A stretch of DNA of 64,000 nt from Macrothele yani. Taxonomy: Eukaryota; Arthropoda; Arachnida; Araneae; Macrothelidae. A program made the position numbers and the translations under genes. This document shows positions 34,353 through 47,000 of this stretch, in pieces. Below the pieces are notes generated by a model. That model saw nothing but the letters and a program-made list of their open reading frames with translations, made no database searches and had not been told where the DNA came from. The stretch's first letter is position 1. Each line of letters starts with the position of its first letter. The stretch covers positions 120,096,922-120,160,921 of the forward strand of contig CM077001.1 of the NCBI GenBank assembly GCA_039090855.1, written 5' to 3'.

Positions 34353-36041
34353 CAATCGTGGCCAAAACTCCTGCACCAGTTGACCGAAAGTCAATTTTGA
34401 TATTTGAAGTCAACTTATACAGCGTAATGGTAAAGTCAAAAATACATATTATACATCATTTTAAAGGAATTATTATACTGAATTAAAATGTTTTTACAGA
34501 ACGTTATCACCAGTACTAGAAGTGAAGTTACGAGCAAACGTACAGCGTCTAGTCATAAAAAAGCAAAAAATAGTGGAATTTGTGAAATTAGTGTACAATG
34601 CATTTAACGTAAAATCACTGTACAATACTTTATTGAAACTTGCAAGACACTTAAAATAACTTACTAACAAACAAAATACGCTTTAATTAGATAACCACGG
34701 TTTCTTAGTAACAAAGTGCACCTTCTTGGCATGGAAACTAATGAGCTTCTCTAGTTGTCCATTGGTGATAACACGGTGCCATACGGCCCATACAGACTCA
34801 ATTAATGCTGTTTTAGATATGGGTTCTTGTTGGAAAATCTTTTTCTTTAGTTTCACCCACGGATTCTCTGTGAGATTAAGATCCGGTGACTCTGCCGGCC
34901 ACTGAAGTTTTCTTTTAACTTTTTGATTAAACCACTCGTCAACCAACATTGACCGATGACATGGCGCGTTATGGTTCTGAAAGATAAAATTCCGCAAACC
35001 CATGTCTTGTGCAGATGGTAGCAGTTTGGACTCCAAAATATCCACATATTTCCATCCATTCAATGTGCCATCAACAATCTGCAGATGGCCAACACTACTG
35101 GCTGAAATACAGGACCATAACATCACCGATTGTGGGTGCTTGATTTTTGGCTGGGTGCAGCATTCCTTATATCTTTCACCAGCCCGATGACGTACATAAT
35201 GATTTCCATTATTAGCGGAAATAGTAACAGTTGTTTCATTACTGAAAATAACAATTTTCCATTCATCAACAGCTCAATTCTTGTGTGCCTTGGCCCAAGC
35301 AATTTTTTGAGCTGTTGTTGTTCAGTAAGGAACGGTATTCGTGCAGTCAGTCCATTTTCTTGTAGCCTACGACGAACTGTACGTGCAGATGCAATAATGC
35401 CTACCCTCATTCTCCCACTCATTTCTTAAACCAGTGGCTGTTTTAAGCCTTGATTTTAAGGAACGACGCATGCAATCATCATGTTCAATACACAGACTTG
35501 GTAGACCTGGTCTTTACCTGTTTCCTACATATCCAGTTTCTGCAACTCTTGTAGTGGTGCGCAAGACAGTGGAATGATCACAGCCACATTTAAGAGCAAT
35601 TTTGGCACCGTGTTATCACCAATGGACAACAAGAGAAGCTCATTAGTTCCATGCCAAGAAGGTGCACTTTGTTCCTAAGAAACCGTGGTTATCCAATTAA
35701 ATATTAAAGCGTATTTTGCTTGTTGGTAAGTTATTTCAAATGTCCTGAAAGTTTCAATATTGTACTGTACAGTAATTTTACGTTAAATGCATTGTACACT
35801 AATTTCACAAATTCCACTATTTTTTGCTCTTTATGACTAGACACTGTACTATTGCTTGTAACTTCACTTCTATTACAGGTAATGAATGACATTCTGTAAA
35901 AATATTTAAATTCAGCATAAAATGTCCTTTAAACTGATATATAATATGTATTCCTGACTTTACCATTACGCTGTATAAGTTGACTTCAAACATCAAAAAT
36001 TGACTTTAGGTCAACTGGTGCAGGACTTTTGGCTACGACTG
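34353..36041 (-). mobile_element. Tc1-like element, family 6, with about 430-bp inverted ends
   Basis: TA lies at 34351-34352 and 36042-36043. The ends (CA(A/G)TCGT(G/A)GCC...CTGCACCAGTTGACC) continue as inverted copies for about 430 bp. They include the last 30 or so transposase codons, which appear again near 35605-35700. The transposase reads on the minus strand (35422-34683) in two frames: 'SARTVRRRLQENGLTARIP', QNHNAPCH (second Asp replaced) and SPDLNLTENPW (Glu kept). It is inactive. Confidence 0.85.
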
Positions 36042-36958
36042 TATTTGAATAGATCTCGTTGAGAGCTTTAAACGGGTAGCACGCGCAGTCGTTTTCAACT
36101 CACGGTTGTTCGGATAAACCGCGGTATTGTCAAAAGTGTTCACCGGTTCACAAGAAAACAATTTTTCAAATGTTCAGTTCAAACCACTGCGAAAATGTTC
36201 TCGTCGAGAACTTTAAAACGACACCGCGCACAGTCGTATTACGCTCTCATAGTTGCCGAGGCAGACTGAGTCAAAAGTGGCAGCACCCCCAGAAATATGA
36301 CATCACCTCCCCCGCGCACAGGGGAGCGTCGCGCGCACGATGTATTGAGCAGTACGCGAATTGGACTCCATGCTGTTAACGAATATGCTAACACAATTAG
36401 TGTGCGGCACGTATTTTTAACGCTATAATGATTTGAATTGGGACCTATTTTTGCCACAGGCGGTTGGCCGTAAGTCGCCCCATACTATCCGCGCAGTTAG
36501 ACCTAGTCCTGCGTCAAAATGTTCTATCATTCGCATTACCTATGAGTGTTTTTGATATTTCACCACCGTAATTATTTTCATTTCTGTGCTTATAAACTAA
36601 ACAATTTAAAATAAATGCTTACATCTAGTTGCGTTCACATGGCTATTTATTACAGTAGAATACGTTTTTCACTAATACGTTTTCAACATTTTTACGTATA
36701 ATAAGGCCAATCCCGAATTCTGAATTTCTCTTAACGTTATATTTTTCCCGTATTTTTGTTTGTTTGTTTGTTTTAATTATACGTTAATTTTACTTGGTCC
36801 CTTGAAAAACGTGTAAACGAGGTTCCAGTGCAATTTATTTTCATGTAAACATAATAAAACTTGTGTAATAAAATACTTTTCTACGCGACGTAAAATACGT
36901 ATAAATTACGTGTAATTTTTATAAAATATGTATCATGTAATTTACGCTGCCAACCCTG

Positions 36959-36981
36959 CTTATACCACTGCGCTATGGCCA
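36959..36981 (-). mobile_element. SINE family 1, head part (continuation of 30581-30724)
   Basis: After the duplicated CTTATACC the sequence continues with the A-box part of the SINE head (GCGCAGTGGTATAAG on the minus strand). It completes the copy that the hAT element interrupted. Confidence 0.7.
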
Positions 36982-37225
36982 TTTGAATGGTGTGTTCGCG
37001 ACGAGCAGAAATGGAATGTGAACGGTGAATGGGTCAACTGAACTCCTGCTTTTTTAGGAGAGTTTACCGATTCCCGCTGCGGGCTGACAGGCGCTTTGGA
37101 GCAACGAATGATTTCCTTAATGAATGTAGTTAGGCAACCAGAAGTGGAAAGTGAATGACCATTCATTTGAATAACCATTCGTGAATGATTGACTGCTGAA
37201 TGAACTACCAAGAAGGAATAACTTA

Positions 37226-38433
37226 CACTATATAGACAAACGTCACCGAACACCTAGAAGAGAAACACACAATAGCATTTATTGACATCTTAATGCATGC
37301 ACTGACCCTTCCAGACATGCTTTCGATAAGGTTTTAGAACACAGAGATAGGTATGCGCTTCCATTCAGTACATAATGCTGCCGCTAACTGTTGCTTAGTA
37401 GTAGGCCTTGGTTTCAAACTTCTTATGCGGTGCTATATTTCAATCATCCCATAGATGCTCTATGGGATTAAGATCAGGGCTCTGCGCTGGTCAGTCCACA
37501 CACAATACGAAATTATCGTCAAACCAAGCCGCAACAGTCATTGCATTATGGTTTGGTGCATTTTCCTGCTGGTACCAACAAGGCTCAGTTCCTATGTTAT
37601 ATTACCACAGAGTTGGTAGGGCATAATTGTCCAGAATATGGAGGTAGACGTGCTGGTTTGTCCAGGATAACCAATGGGTAGGGACCATATTACGAAAAAC
37701 ACCCCCACACGAGTACACTGGCAGCTCCAAACTTGCCCGTAGGAACAGTACACTGTGATAAATAGAGTACCCCGGCTGCCATCATACTCACACACGACCA
37801 TCAGAATGATGGATCGTGTATCTGGATTCATCAGTCCATAGGATCCGTTTTCATTTGATCTACGGTCCACGATAAATGTTCTTTACACCATGCTAAACGA
37901 AGAGTAGCATTCCGAGTGGAGATGAAGGCTTATGAGCAGCCGCACGACTACGGTAACCCATGGAATGAAGTTCTCTGCGAGTATTAAGTGTACATAACGA
38001 GGTTCCAGCATTTTTACTCACCTGTACACTGAGATCTTGTGCAGTACTCCGTCGATTAGCTGTAATGACTCTCCTGAGGCTTCGACGCCCTCTATCACTG
38101 ATTTTCTTTGGTCTGCTGGTGCGTTTTGCTGCTTCAGGCACGTCATGTGTCTTCCACTTATTCAGTACATCCAAAACAGTTGACTTGGGTATGTTTAAAC
38201 ACCTCTCGGTTTCTCTTATGGTCAACCCTCTAATATAACACCCAACAATCTTTCCTTTCTCAAATTCAGATCTCTCCCGCCGCGACATTTTCATTCAACC
38301 TCACAGTGCGATATGATCGGTCAGCTGCAGGCTTGTTTTTATACCGTTTCCAGCTGTACTGCGCTTCTTAACAACGCAGGGGATCCGTTCATTTGTGTTT
38401 GAAGGGGTGTCCGGTGACTTTTTCAATATAGTG
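37226..38433 (-). mobile_element. Tc1-like element, family 2, second copy
   Basis: 1208 bp with ends CACTATAT(A/T)GACAAA and TA at 37224-37225 and 38434-38435. The transposase starts at 38288 or 38294 (MSRRERSEFEKGKIVGCYIR) and is open to 37893 before frameshifts. The second catalytic motif is QQENAPNH (Asp to Glu) and the Glu motif HLWDD survives. This copy preserves the empty TRIM insertion site near 38190. Confidence 0.87.
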
Positions 38434-38446
38434 TATAGCATCACTA

Positions 38447-39597
38447 ATTCATTACATTAAAACCAGATGTAATTACATTAAACTAACAGGCAGCTGTCCA
38501 GTGTAGAGACACCACTCTAACTGGCAACTTTCGGCTCTAAGTATGTAGAGGTGGATGAGCTCAAGTGTAAGCTCACACATGTTTGAACCATATTTCCACA
38601 TGTTTTTCTGCACACGTAACCCCGTTCCACAATCAGTCCATTTTCCTTTCCTCTACAAGTGTGACAAGATTTATGTACTTGTTGTAAACCTGTGTAATTA
38701 CGAATCTATTTTCCAGTTTTAAGCAAATCAAGTTTAATGTGACCTTCACTTATGTTACATTCCTCCGTTTTCCTTGTTCGCTTTCATTCAATTTGCGTAG
38801 TAGGATGAAGGACGAAATCACATTGTCACTGATGACTAGAAGCCAAAGGCCTTGAACGTGACATTTTTATTCCTCAAGAACTTTAAAAAGCTTGAACAAC
38901 GCGTTCACAAAAATAGCTTCGATTCGAGAAGGTTTCAACAGTTGGCATCATCCCAGCTTTCTGCTCAAGTGAAAAACTCTCCCTGTTTAGCATAGAAAAA
39001 TTTCACTTAGTCTCTTACGATGAATTGGAATTAAAGAGAAGTTAAGGGCACAAACAAGTACTTTTTTCTCTCTCTTAAATCCATCATCTGATTAAAGTTG
39101 CATGCTACCAACAGCACTTCCTTTTGTATCTACTTGAACAACGTACAAGCATTAGATAAGAAGATTCACACATTATAAATACAGTAGAACTCGGTTATAC
39201 GTTTTTCTAAAGGATCATATTAAAAATATATACATGTAAAAAACGTATAAGAGGAATTTAAAAATATTAAATTGTATTTTACATTTTGATATTTCCTTTA
39301 TATGAAAAGTAAAAAAAAAGTGAAAAAGGGTTGTACTTTTAGATTACGCCAATTTATAATATAAGACATGAATACGTTTTGGTACCTTAAGCCTATGTTA
39401 ATTTTGAATTTTTGTATTAAAAAGTTTGTTCTAATTTCATAAAAAAATGAAGTTAAGAAATTCTGAACGATTTCATAGTTTCAATATATGAAAAAGCAAA
39501 CTTAACAAAAATTCTACAGTAAAGCTGAATGTGGTTTTGTTTTGTATTCAATAATCCATTACACATTTTTTTCTTGTATGCATATCTCTTTCGAAAG
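38447..39597. other. Intron sequence without recognised feature
   Basis: AT-rich, with words such as AGAACTCGGTTATACGTTTT near 39186. No exon, ORF or paired transposon end was found on either strand. Confidence 0.45.
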
Positions 39598-40855
39598 TGG
39601 CCTGGAAATAACGGACGCTACACGCCGCGGCATCGAACGAAAGAGGCTTTGGATGTGGGCTTGGCGTATGTCGGTCCAGGCTGCTTCCACACGTTGCCAC
39701 AGTTCATCAGGCGTAGCCGCGGGAGGTGCTTGCCGGGACACTCAGTTGCCGATCAGCGACCATACGTGTTCAATGGGCGACATATCGGTAGAACAGGAGG
39801 GCCACGGCAGCCGTGACGGCTGGTGGGCCGTGAAGAATTGTTGCACGATGCGTGTCACTTGCGGGTGCGCATTGTCCTGTTGAAACGTGGCCGCTGGCAG
39901 GTTCTGCAGGTAAGGGAGGACTACAGGCTCCAAAACGTCGGAGATGTAGCGGTGGCTGTTGAGTGTACTGGCGATGCGTACCAGAGGGTTGAGGGTGTCA
40001 TATCCAATTGCGCCCCAAACCATAACGCCAGGCGACGGACCGGTATGGCGATACATAATGCAGGCGTCATACAGTTTCTCGCCGCGGTGCCGCCACACGT
40101 GGATCCGACCATCGTGGTGCTGCAAGCAGAAGCGGGATTCGTCGGAGAAGGCAATGTCGAGCCATTCCGTAGTCCAGGTGTGGCGTTCGACGGCCCAATG
40201 CCGCCGCACTCGCCAGCGATGTAACGTCAATGGTAATCGGAGCAATGGGCGCCGTGCGACAAGTCCCTGCTCCTGCGGTCGACGTCGAACGGTACGTGGT
40301 GACACAGGTTGTTGCGCAACACACCCTAATTCCTGCGCTAACGTTCGTGATGTGGCGGTGCGAACCGTCAATGCCCGCCGCACAACATGCCGGTCCTCTC
40401 GATCGGTGGTGTGCCGCGGCTGCGGCAATCGCTCACGTCGGTCCGCGCGTCCCTCCTGCACCCACCGAATCCATACTCGCCTCACTGTGGCTCGATGTCG
40501 TCCCACACGGGCGCCGATGTCTCGGTACGATAAACCGCTGTCGCCATAAGCCACCATTCTTCCTCTGTCGAACTGCGAAACGTGTTTAAATGACTGCCGT
40601 ATTCTGCAACGAGGCATCAGGAAGCTTCCCGCGCACAGGTCCGGCAGCACAACACACTTCCACTACTTACTCCCCGTCTTCTGTGCACCCTTCTTATAGT
40701 GCTTCTCGGTGGCGTGCCGGGCGCATATGATTTGCATATGCCCTGCAATGCTAATCGTTTCCCTGTCCTCTCGCGGGCGACGCATGCTGCGAGATTCAGT
40801 CCAATCGGATGCTTCCTTCTTGGTGTTGCATTTTGGGTGGCCAACAGTGTTTATA
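39598..40855 (-). mobile_element. Tc1-like element, family 3, best-preserved transposase
   Basis: The right end carries the family inverted end (CTTGGTGTTGCATTTTGGGT... CAACAGTG, ending about 40855). The left end is truncated near 39598 within the last part of the transposase 3' region. The coding part is described at 39742-40650. Confidence 0.85.
39742..40650 (-). pseudogene. Tc1-like transposase, family 3, one premature stop
   Basis: A 302-codon open frame with two helix-turn-helix regions ('SYRDIGARVGRHRATVRRVW', then RTLAQELGCVAQQPVSPRTV). It has a complete DD34E triad: FSDESRFCL, FQQDNAHPQ and DMSPIEHVWS. Translation would stop at N-stop where sister copies read NR. The same frame then continues to about 39559 (APPAATPDELWQRVEAAWTD). 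Apart from this Arg-to-TGA change and a few substitutions, such as HPQ for RPH, the protein is complete, so this is the least damaged DNA transposase in the window. Confidence 0.8.
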
Positions 40856-40924
40856 TATAATTTTATTTATATACATTATTAATTATATATTTTTATAAGT
40901 TTTTCGATATCGTACCAGGCTGAG

Positions 40925-41970
40925 TCAAAAGTTTGTTTCGTTTTGAGCCACACATAATGTGGGACTCCATTCCTGTGCGAAACGCTCGAAATGGAGGCTC
41001 AGTAGAATAGGGACGTCAAGTGGGTAAAGCTCTGATGTGGAACACACGAGGCTGATGCCGTGCATTTGAACGGAGCCACATTGCGTTGTCAATTGAGCAA
41101 AAGATAGAGGTAGATAAACGTGCTGTTCGAGTGCTTCTACGTTATTTTTGGGAAAAACAGATAAAATGCGGAAGCAGCAACGAGACGAACTTAGGCAGTT
41201 AAAGACGAGGAAACCCCAGTAGACAGCAGCACTGTACGAAAATGATTCCGGCGTTCCAATGCTGGGATACCCGACTCGAAGTCCTGTCGAGGTCAGGACG
41301 TCCAACAACCGGTAACCCTGAAACACTGGTTGGATTTGTGGCAGAGGATCCCGGTACCAGTGCACGACAATTGGCAGCTGACGTAGGGCCTTCCCAATCC
41401 ATCATTCATAGGAGGATAGGTTTTGCCGTCGTATCGCCACAGGTCATGAAAACTTTATATCCCTACGTTACACTGGGAACCAGTGGCAGAGGCCACGCCA
41501 GAAAACAGACAGTGGTGGAAAGAGGGCGGTTCGAGAGGAAATTCTTGTTGTGCATTGTGTAGAATTGTAGGAGTCCTGTACAACGAGAATTTGTGCCAGA
41601 ATGTCAGCATTTGGCCGGGAGCCTCAGCAAGACAACATGCCCGCCCCATCGAACCGTACCCCCCCCGACGCGGCACGAGGAATACCCGCCTGAGTTTGGA
41701 ACCATCCAGTTGCCCCCAAGGTCCCCGGATTTAAACCCTGTGGAAGCTCTCTGGGATGCCGTGGAGCTGAACGTCATATCCATGGATCCTAAACCAAAGT
41801 CTCGGACGGAGTTGTGGACAATGCTGCAACAGGCATGGATACCTCCGGAAAACCCTCCGGTATCTGGTGGAGTCGATGCCTCGACATCCAAAGGTTGTTA
41901 TTCGGGCTACAGGAGAGGACCAACACGCTATCAGGTAGGTATTTCTAATGTTTTGTCCGTTGAGTGTATA
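40925..41970 (+). pseudogene. Mixed mariner-type and Tc1-type transposase remnants
   Basis: The first part (41110-41430) reads like a mariner-type helix-turn-helix: RSGRPTTGNPETLVGFVAED, then 'ARQLAADVGPSQSIIHRRI'. From about 41440 the frame resembles a Tc1 catalytic tail, with SPDLNPVEALWDAVELNVIS at about 41720-41780. The first two Asp motifs are not legible. It may be two neighbouring remnants or one divergent element; no ends were defined. Confidence 0.5.
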
Positions 41971-42169
41971 CATTCATCAAGCACGACTTTGTTCTGATGC
42001 CATTTCTAATGCTCCTTCACCTATAAATGCTTTTCTTCATATATTCAAAGCTATAGTTGTATTATAAAATTATGCAGCCTGCGTAGTTCACAACAAATTA
42101 AAGTGTAATATCAAAATGTATTTTTTCTTATATTTATAAACAAAATTCGGTAATGAAGCAAAATCTAAC

Positions 42170-42305
42170 CTTTTGGTGGGATTTTAATTAAAACATATGA
42201 CGCTTTAGGTAAGAATCCATAGCCAACATTATAAGTTGTGCCATCAGTATCTTCATGGGGATGTGCACTTGCTGTGTTCAGTAACACGAATTTCCTCATG
42301 TCCAC
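42170..42305 (-). CDS. Carotenoid oxygenase, exon B (first iron-ligand His)
   Basis: This 136-bp exon begins after the acceptor tttatttccttag in phase 0 and ends with one base of a split glycine/aspartate codon before gttaga. It encodes 45 residues starting VDMRKFVLLNTASAHPHED. The AHPH motif corresponds to the first iron-ligand histidine of the family (His180 of RPE65, in 'GATAHPH'). The following 'DGTTYNVGYGF' and 'VLIKIPP' also match conserved family blocks. The exon is separated from exon A by a 19.9-kb intron that contains the intact RTE LINE on the opposite strand. Confidence 0.92.
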
Positions 42306-42914
42306 CTAAGGAAATAAAAAATGCTCTTATTATCATTATCGTGGTGAAAGTTTGTACACTTTAAGACAATTCCATCGAATTTTAGTGAGATTGATAAATA
42401 AGTTTATTAACATGCATAGTGTTCTTGTTTTCGTTATTTATAAGGAGAAAAATGTATTGCGTCAGGGTTTCTATGAGGCACGCCATCGCTCTTAAAAAGG
42501 TTGTTCTTTTACGTTGATGAAAAAACAACATTCCGTTAGGAGTCGTCCACTAAGCGGGCTCCACAGAGTCGAAGAAATAACACAACCACTATAAACAACC
42601 GGAAGCAGGGAAAAGTGTTTATGTATAAAATTCTTTCAGCACTAAAACAAATTACACATTCCTCATTTAAAAAAAGGCCATTTCTCCCTTTTTAGCAACC
42701 TGTTAAAGAGGGAATGGGAACATCAACCCTTCTTACCAGAATGTTTCGGGGGAAAAGACACGGTTTTTTCCACGAAACGTTTTGTGCTTGTACAGTAGAT
42801 TAAAAAATATATACATATTTTAGAAAAGCTTTAAGAAAACAAAGCTTCTGCAGAACGCCTCGAAATGAGAGTAACATTATTTTCTAAATTTCTTCAAAAT
42901 TATTTTTTTAATTA
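42306..42914. other. Intron flank upstream of exon B
   Basis: Contains the acceptor of exon B (tttatttccttag on the minus strand) at its left end. Otherwise AT-rich with nothing recognised. Confidence 0.5.
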
Positions 42915-43970
42915 TATTTACAAGGCCTTTGTTTCAGTGAAGCCATCAGCAGTTACATTGGTTTTGAAATCCTGCAGTATTGAAGATACGTACATTAATA
43001 TTATTAATAACATCTACGAAAATGCAAATGCAATGATTCGGCTGTTTGAGAATACAGCACCCATAAAAATTGTAAAAAGAGTGAGACAAGGAGGCACCAT
43101 ATCTCCCAAACTCTTCAGTGCCACATTGCAAAAGGTCTTTCAATCATTGAACTAGAAAAACAAAGGAATAAAGATTAATGTAGATTATTTAACTCTTCTT
43201 CGTTTTGCTGATGACGTAGTCATTTATTCAACTGCCCATCAGAGCTACAGTGTATGATCCAGAAACTTGCTCGCAAGGGTAAAGAAGTGGAATTAAAAAT
43301 TAACTTTCAGAAGACAAAAGTGATGTACAATGCTTTTACAAGAAATGGAGATTTATCGATTGATGGAGGGAAGCTGGAGATAACCGATACCTACATTTAT
43401 CTCGGGCGGCATTTATCAAGTGTAGGTGACATTGATGAAGAAATTAATCGGCGTATAAAACTTGGTTGGAGAGCTTTTGTAAGAAGCATTACAATTTTTA
43501 AGAGCAATATGCCATTATGTCTTAAAAGAAAAGTGTTTAATCAATGCATCCTTCCAGTGCTTAAATATGGAGCGGAGACGTGGACCTTATCTAAAAAAGA
43601 CATTCAGAGACTGCAGACAACTAAAAGAAACATGGAGAGAGGCATGCGTGTTGTAACCAGGAGAGATAAGAATAGGAACTCGTGGATAAGGAAAATGACG
43701 ACAGTGGAAAACATCATGATCAGAGTAAAATCCCTGAAAGGGTAATCGGCTGGACATATTGCCAGAAGGACACACCACTGATGGACAACTGAAATTTTAG
43801 ACTGGATTCGAGGGACAGAAAAAGAGGACCCCGTGGGAGATGGATGGATGAAATTCGAAAGTATGCTGGAGTGACATGGAGGAGACAGGCTCAAGACAGG
43901 CAATTGTGGAAGAAAATTGGGGAGACCTTCATCCAGCAGTGGATTGATAATGGTTGACAATTATGATGAT

Positions 43971-43972
<2 letters not shown>
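42915..43972 (+). mobile_element. RTE-type LINE, 5'-truncated copy
   Basis: Homologous to the last third of the full RTE element at 44013-47199, starting inside the FIDYEKAFDSV motif. It keeps VRQGGTISPKLF and RFADDVVI but has stops (after VFQSLN) and frameshifts. It ends in GATGATGAG before a TA repeat. The 5' truncation is normal for target-primed integration. Confidence 0.85.

Positions 43973-43973
<1 letters not shown>

Positions 43974-44008
<35 letters not shown>
43974..44008. repeat. (TA)n microsatellite at the LINE target
   Basis: About 15 TA units between the truncated and the full RTE copies. Its right edge (ATATAGTACAT) is the target site duplicated by the full element. Confidence 0.9.
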
Positions 44009-44010
<2 letters not shown>

Positions 44011-44012
44011 AT

Positions 44013-47000
44013 GGGATGTAAGGTCAGGTGATGCGTAACATCACAGCCTCTCCTTGACAAATGTCAACCCCGCCTTCTCGTGGTGCATCCTGTTTCTACT
44101 AAAGGGGCTCTGACGACCGCCAATAGCGGTATAACTATACCATCGGGATTAGAGGAAATTCTATCCCACACTCACCAACCCGCTTGGCCAGCGTGGTGAG
44201 TTATGGCCAAACCCCTCCAAAATGACTCCACAACTTAAATCTTGGCCCTCAGTCTCCGGCAGCTGGAATGTACCTGGCCAAGGCAGCGGCCAGTGCGACA
44301 TGAAGGCAGAGGGTGCTAAGAATCCCCGGAGGACCGGACTAGGCTGCCATCTGATGCTGACCTTGGCAACATACAATGGACGCTCCCTATCTTCTGATTC
44401 AAGGCTTCTTGAATTGGAAGAGGAACTACAAAGGATCAAGTGGGACATCGTGGGGCTAAGTGAGGTAAGGAGAAAAGGAGAAGATCTCATCGAACTGAAA
44501 AGTGGACATCTCTTCTACTATCGTGGGACAGATACTGGCAGAACTAGTGGTGTTGGATTTATAATAAACAAGAAACTGAAGGATAAAGTTGTAGAAGTTG
44601 AAAGTTCCTCTGACAGAGCTGCACGGCTTGTTATCCAACTCTCGAAAAGATACCAGGCTCAGATTATTCAAACTTATGCACCCACCACAAGTCATCCTGA
44701 AGAAGAAATTGAAGAATTTTATGAGGAAATTCGTCATCTAAATAATAAAGGTAAGCAGCACTTGAAAATAATTATGGGAGATTTCAATGCAAAAATAGGG
44801 CAACGGCAACAGAATGAAACTTCAGTAGGTAAATTCGGTCACGGCAACAGAAACCAGCGTGGAAATACTCTCGTTGAGTTTGCAGAGGCAGAAGGGTTTT
44901 TCATCTTGAACTCCTTCTTCAAGAAAAAGCCACACAGGAAATGGACATGGAGACATCCAAATGGGACGACAAGTGAAATTGATTTTATTATGTGTAACAA
45001 AAAATTCGTCATAGAAGACTGCAGTGTGCTAAACAAGTTCAACACAGGTAGTGACCATAGATTGGTGAGATGTAAGATGTACCACAACACTAAACTCGAA
45101 CGTAGCAAGCTCATAAGACAAACAAAATGTTTTGACATAACCAACCTTAAAAAACACCATAATACCTTCAAGTTGGAACTGAAGAACAGGTTCTCTGCTT
45201 TAGAAGGCCTAACATCGGAAGAAGTGGACATCTCTGAAGTTAACAGAAAAGTAACCAAAGCTCTTATGGAAACAGCAACAAAATTAGCTGGGTCTAAGAA
45301 CAAGTTGCATGTAAATAAATTATCAGGAAAAACGAAAATGTTGATGCAAAAAAGAAGAGAGATGAGGACAACTAAAGAAGATGTGACTTCCAAAGTGGAA
45401 TATATAGAGCTATGCAAGACAGTACGAAAAAGTATCACTGAAGACTTAAGAAAATTCAACTGTGAACTAGTGAGGAAAGCAATTGAAAACAACCAAAGCC
45501 TAAAGATAGCAAAGGGACATCTCAGTAAGGGAAGAAAACAGATTATGGCACTGAGAAAAGAAGATGGTTCTGTAACAAGAAATAGAGGCGAAATTTTGAC
45601 AAGAGTGAAAGATTTCTACTCCAAATTATATGAAAGGGATGATACATGCACTCCAGACATCATGAAAGATACCAGTACCAGAGTTCCTCCAGTCCTTCCA
45701 GCAGAAGTTGCACATGCAATCAAGAACATGAAGCGGGGAAAAGCTCCAGGAGAAGATGGAATTACTGTAGACATCATACAAGAAGCAAGTGGAGAAATCG
45801 AAACAGTACTCTCCCAAATTTTCACTCGATGCCTTAATGAAGGAAAGATTCCTGAGGATTGGAACACCGCTACAATGATCCTGCTACATAAGAAAGGTGA
45901 CATTGAGGATCTCGGAAACTACAGACCTATCAGCCTCCTATCAGTAGTTTATAAAATCTTCACTAAAGTTCTTTCACACCGCTTGAAGGTAACACTGGAC
46001 ATGGCTCAACCGAGAGAACAAGCTGGATTCAGGAGTGGCTACAGCACAATAGATCATATCCATGTGTTGAGAGAACTAATTGAAAGAGCGAGGGAATATG
46101 AATTTCCATTGTGCATGGCTTTTATCGATTATGAAAAAGCCTTTGATTCGGTGAAACCATCAGCAGTTACAATGGCTCTGAAAACCTGCGGTATTGAAGA
46201 TGCATACATTAATATTATTAATAACATCTATGAAAATGCAAGTGCAAAGATTAGGCTGTTTGAAAATACAACACACATAAAAATTGGAAAGGGAGTGAGA
46301 CAAGGTGACACCATATCTCCGAAGCTCTTTAATGCCACATTGGAGGGTGTTTTTCAGTCACTGAGCTGGGAAAACAAGGGGATAAAGATTAATGGAGATT
46401 ATCTAACCCACCTTCGTTTTGCTGATGACGTAGTCATTTTTGCAACTAGCCCATCAGAGCTGCAGAGTATGATCCAGGAACTTGCTGACAAGAGTAGAGA
46501 AGTGGGATTAAAAATGAACTTTCGGAAGACAAAAGTGATGTTCAATGCTTTTACAAGAAATGAAGATTTATCGATTGATGGAGAAAAGCTGGAGATAACA
46601 GACACGTACGTTTATCTTGGACAGCAGATATCAAGTGAGGGTCACATTGGTAAAGAAATTAATCGGCGTACAAAACTTGCCTGGAGAGCTTTTGGAAGAA
46701 ACAGCATAATTTTCAAGAGCAATATGCCATTATGTCTTAAAAGAAAAGTGTTTGATCAATGCATCCTTCCAGTGCTTACGTATGGTGCAGAGACGTGGAC
46801 CTTAACTAAAAGAGACATACAAAGGCTGCAGACAACTCAAAGTAGCATGGAGAGGTGCATACTTGGTGTAACCAGGAGAGATAAGAAGAGGAACTCGTGG
46901 ATCAGAAAAATGACAAGAGTGGAAGACATCATGATCAGAGTTAAATCCCTGAAATGGCAATGGGCTGGACATACTGCCAGAAGGACAGATCATCGATGGA

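Larger units (their letters stand above)
30725..36958. mobile_element. Large hAT-type element with 8-bp duplication
   Basis: The ends CAGAGTTGGAAAG and, inverted, CAGGGTTGGCAGCG are of the hAT type. The perfect duplication CTTATACC lies at 30717-30724 and 36959-36966 inside a SINE, which proves the insertion. Both subterminal regions are rich in ACGCGTAA/TTTACG words. The 6234-bp interior contains a dimeric SINE, two Tc1 elements and a small basic ORF (34006-34272). No hAT transposase was recognised in what remains. Confidence 0.82.
30384..38446. mobile_element. Outer hAT-like MITE holding a stack of insertions
   Basis: The ends TAGTGATGGGC and, inverted, TAGTGATGCTA enclose only about 480 bp once inserted elements are removed. 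The flanks ACTCATTG (30376-30383) and ATTCATTA (38447-38454) match at six of eight positions, fitting an aged 8-bp hAT duplication. Inserted into it are a SINE (itself split) and a family 2 Tc1 (37226-38433) placed a few bases from its right end. Confidence 0.5.

Noticed and set aside
45616..45903. Minus-strand ORFs inside the RTE element
   Set aside because: They are shadows of the intact 986-codon plus-strand reading frame.
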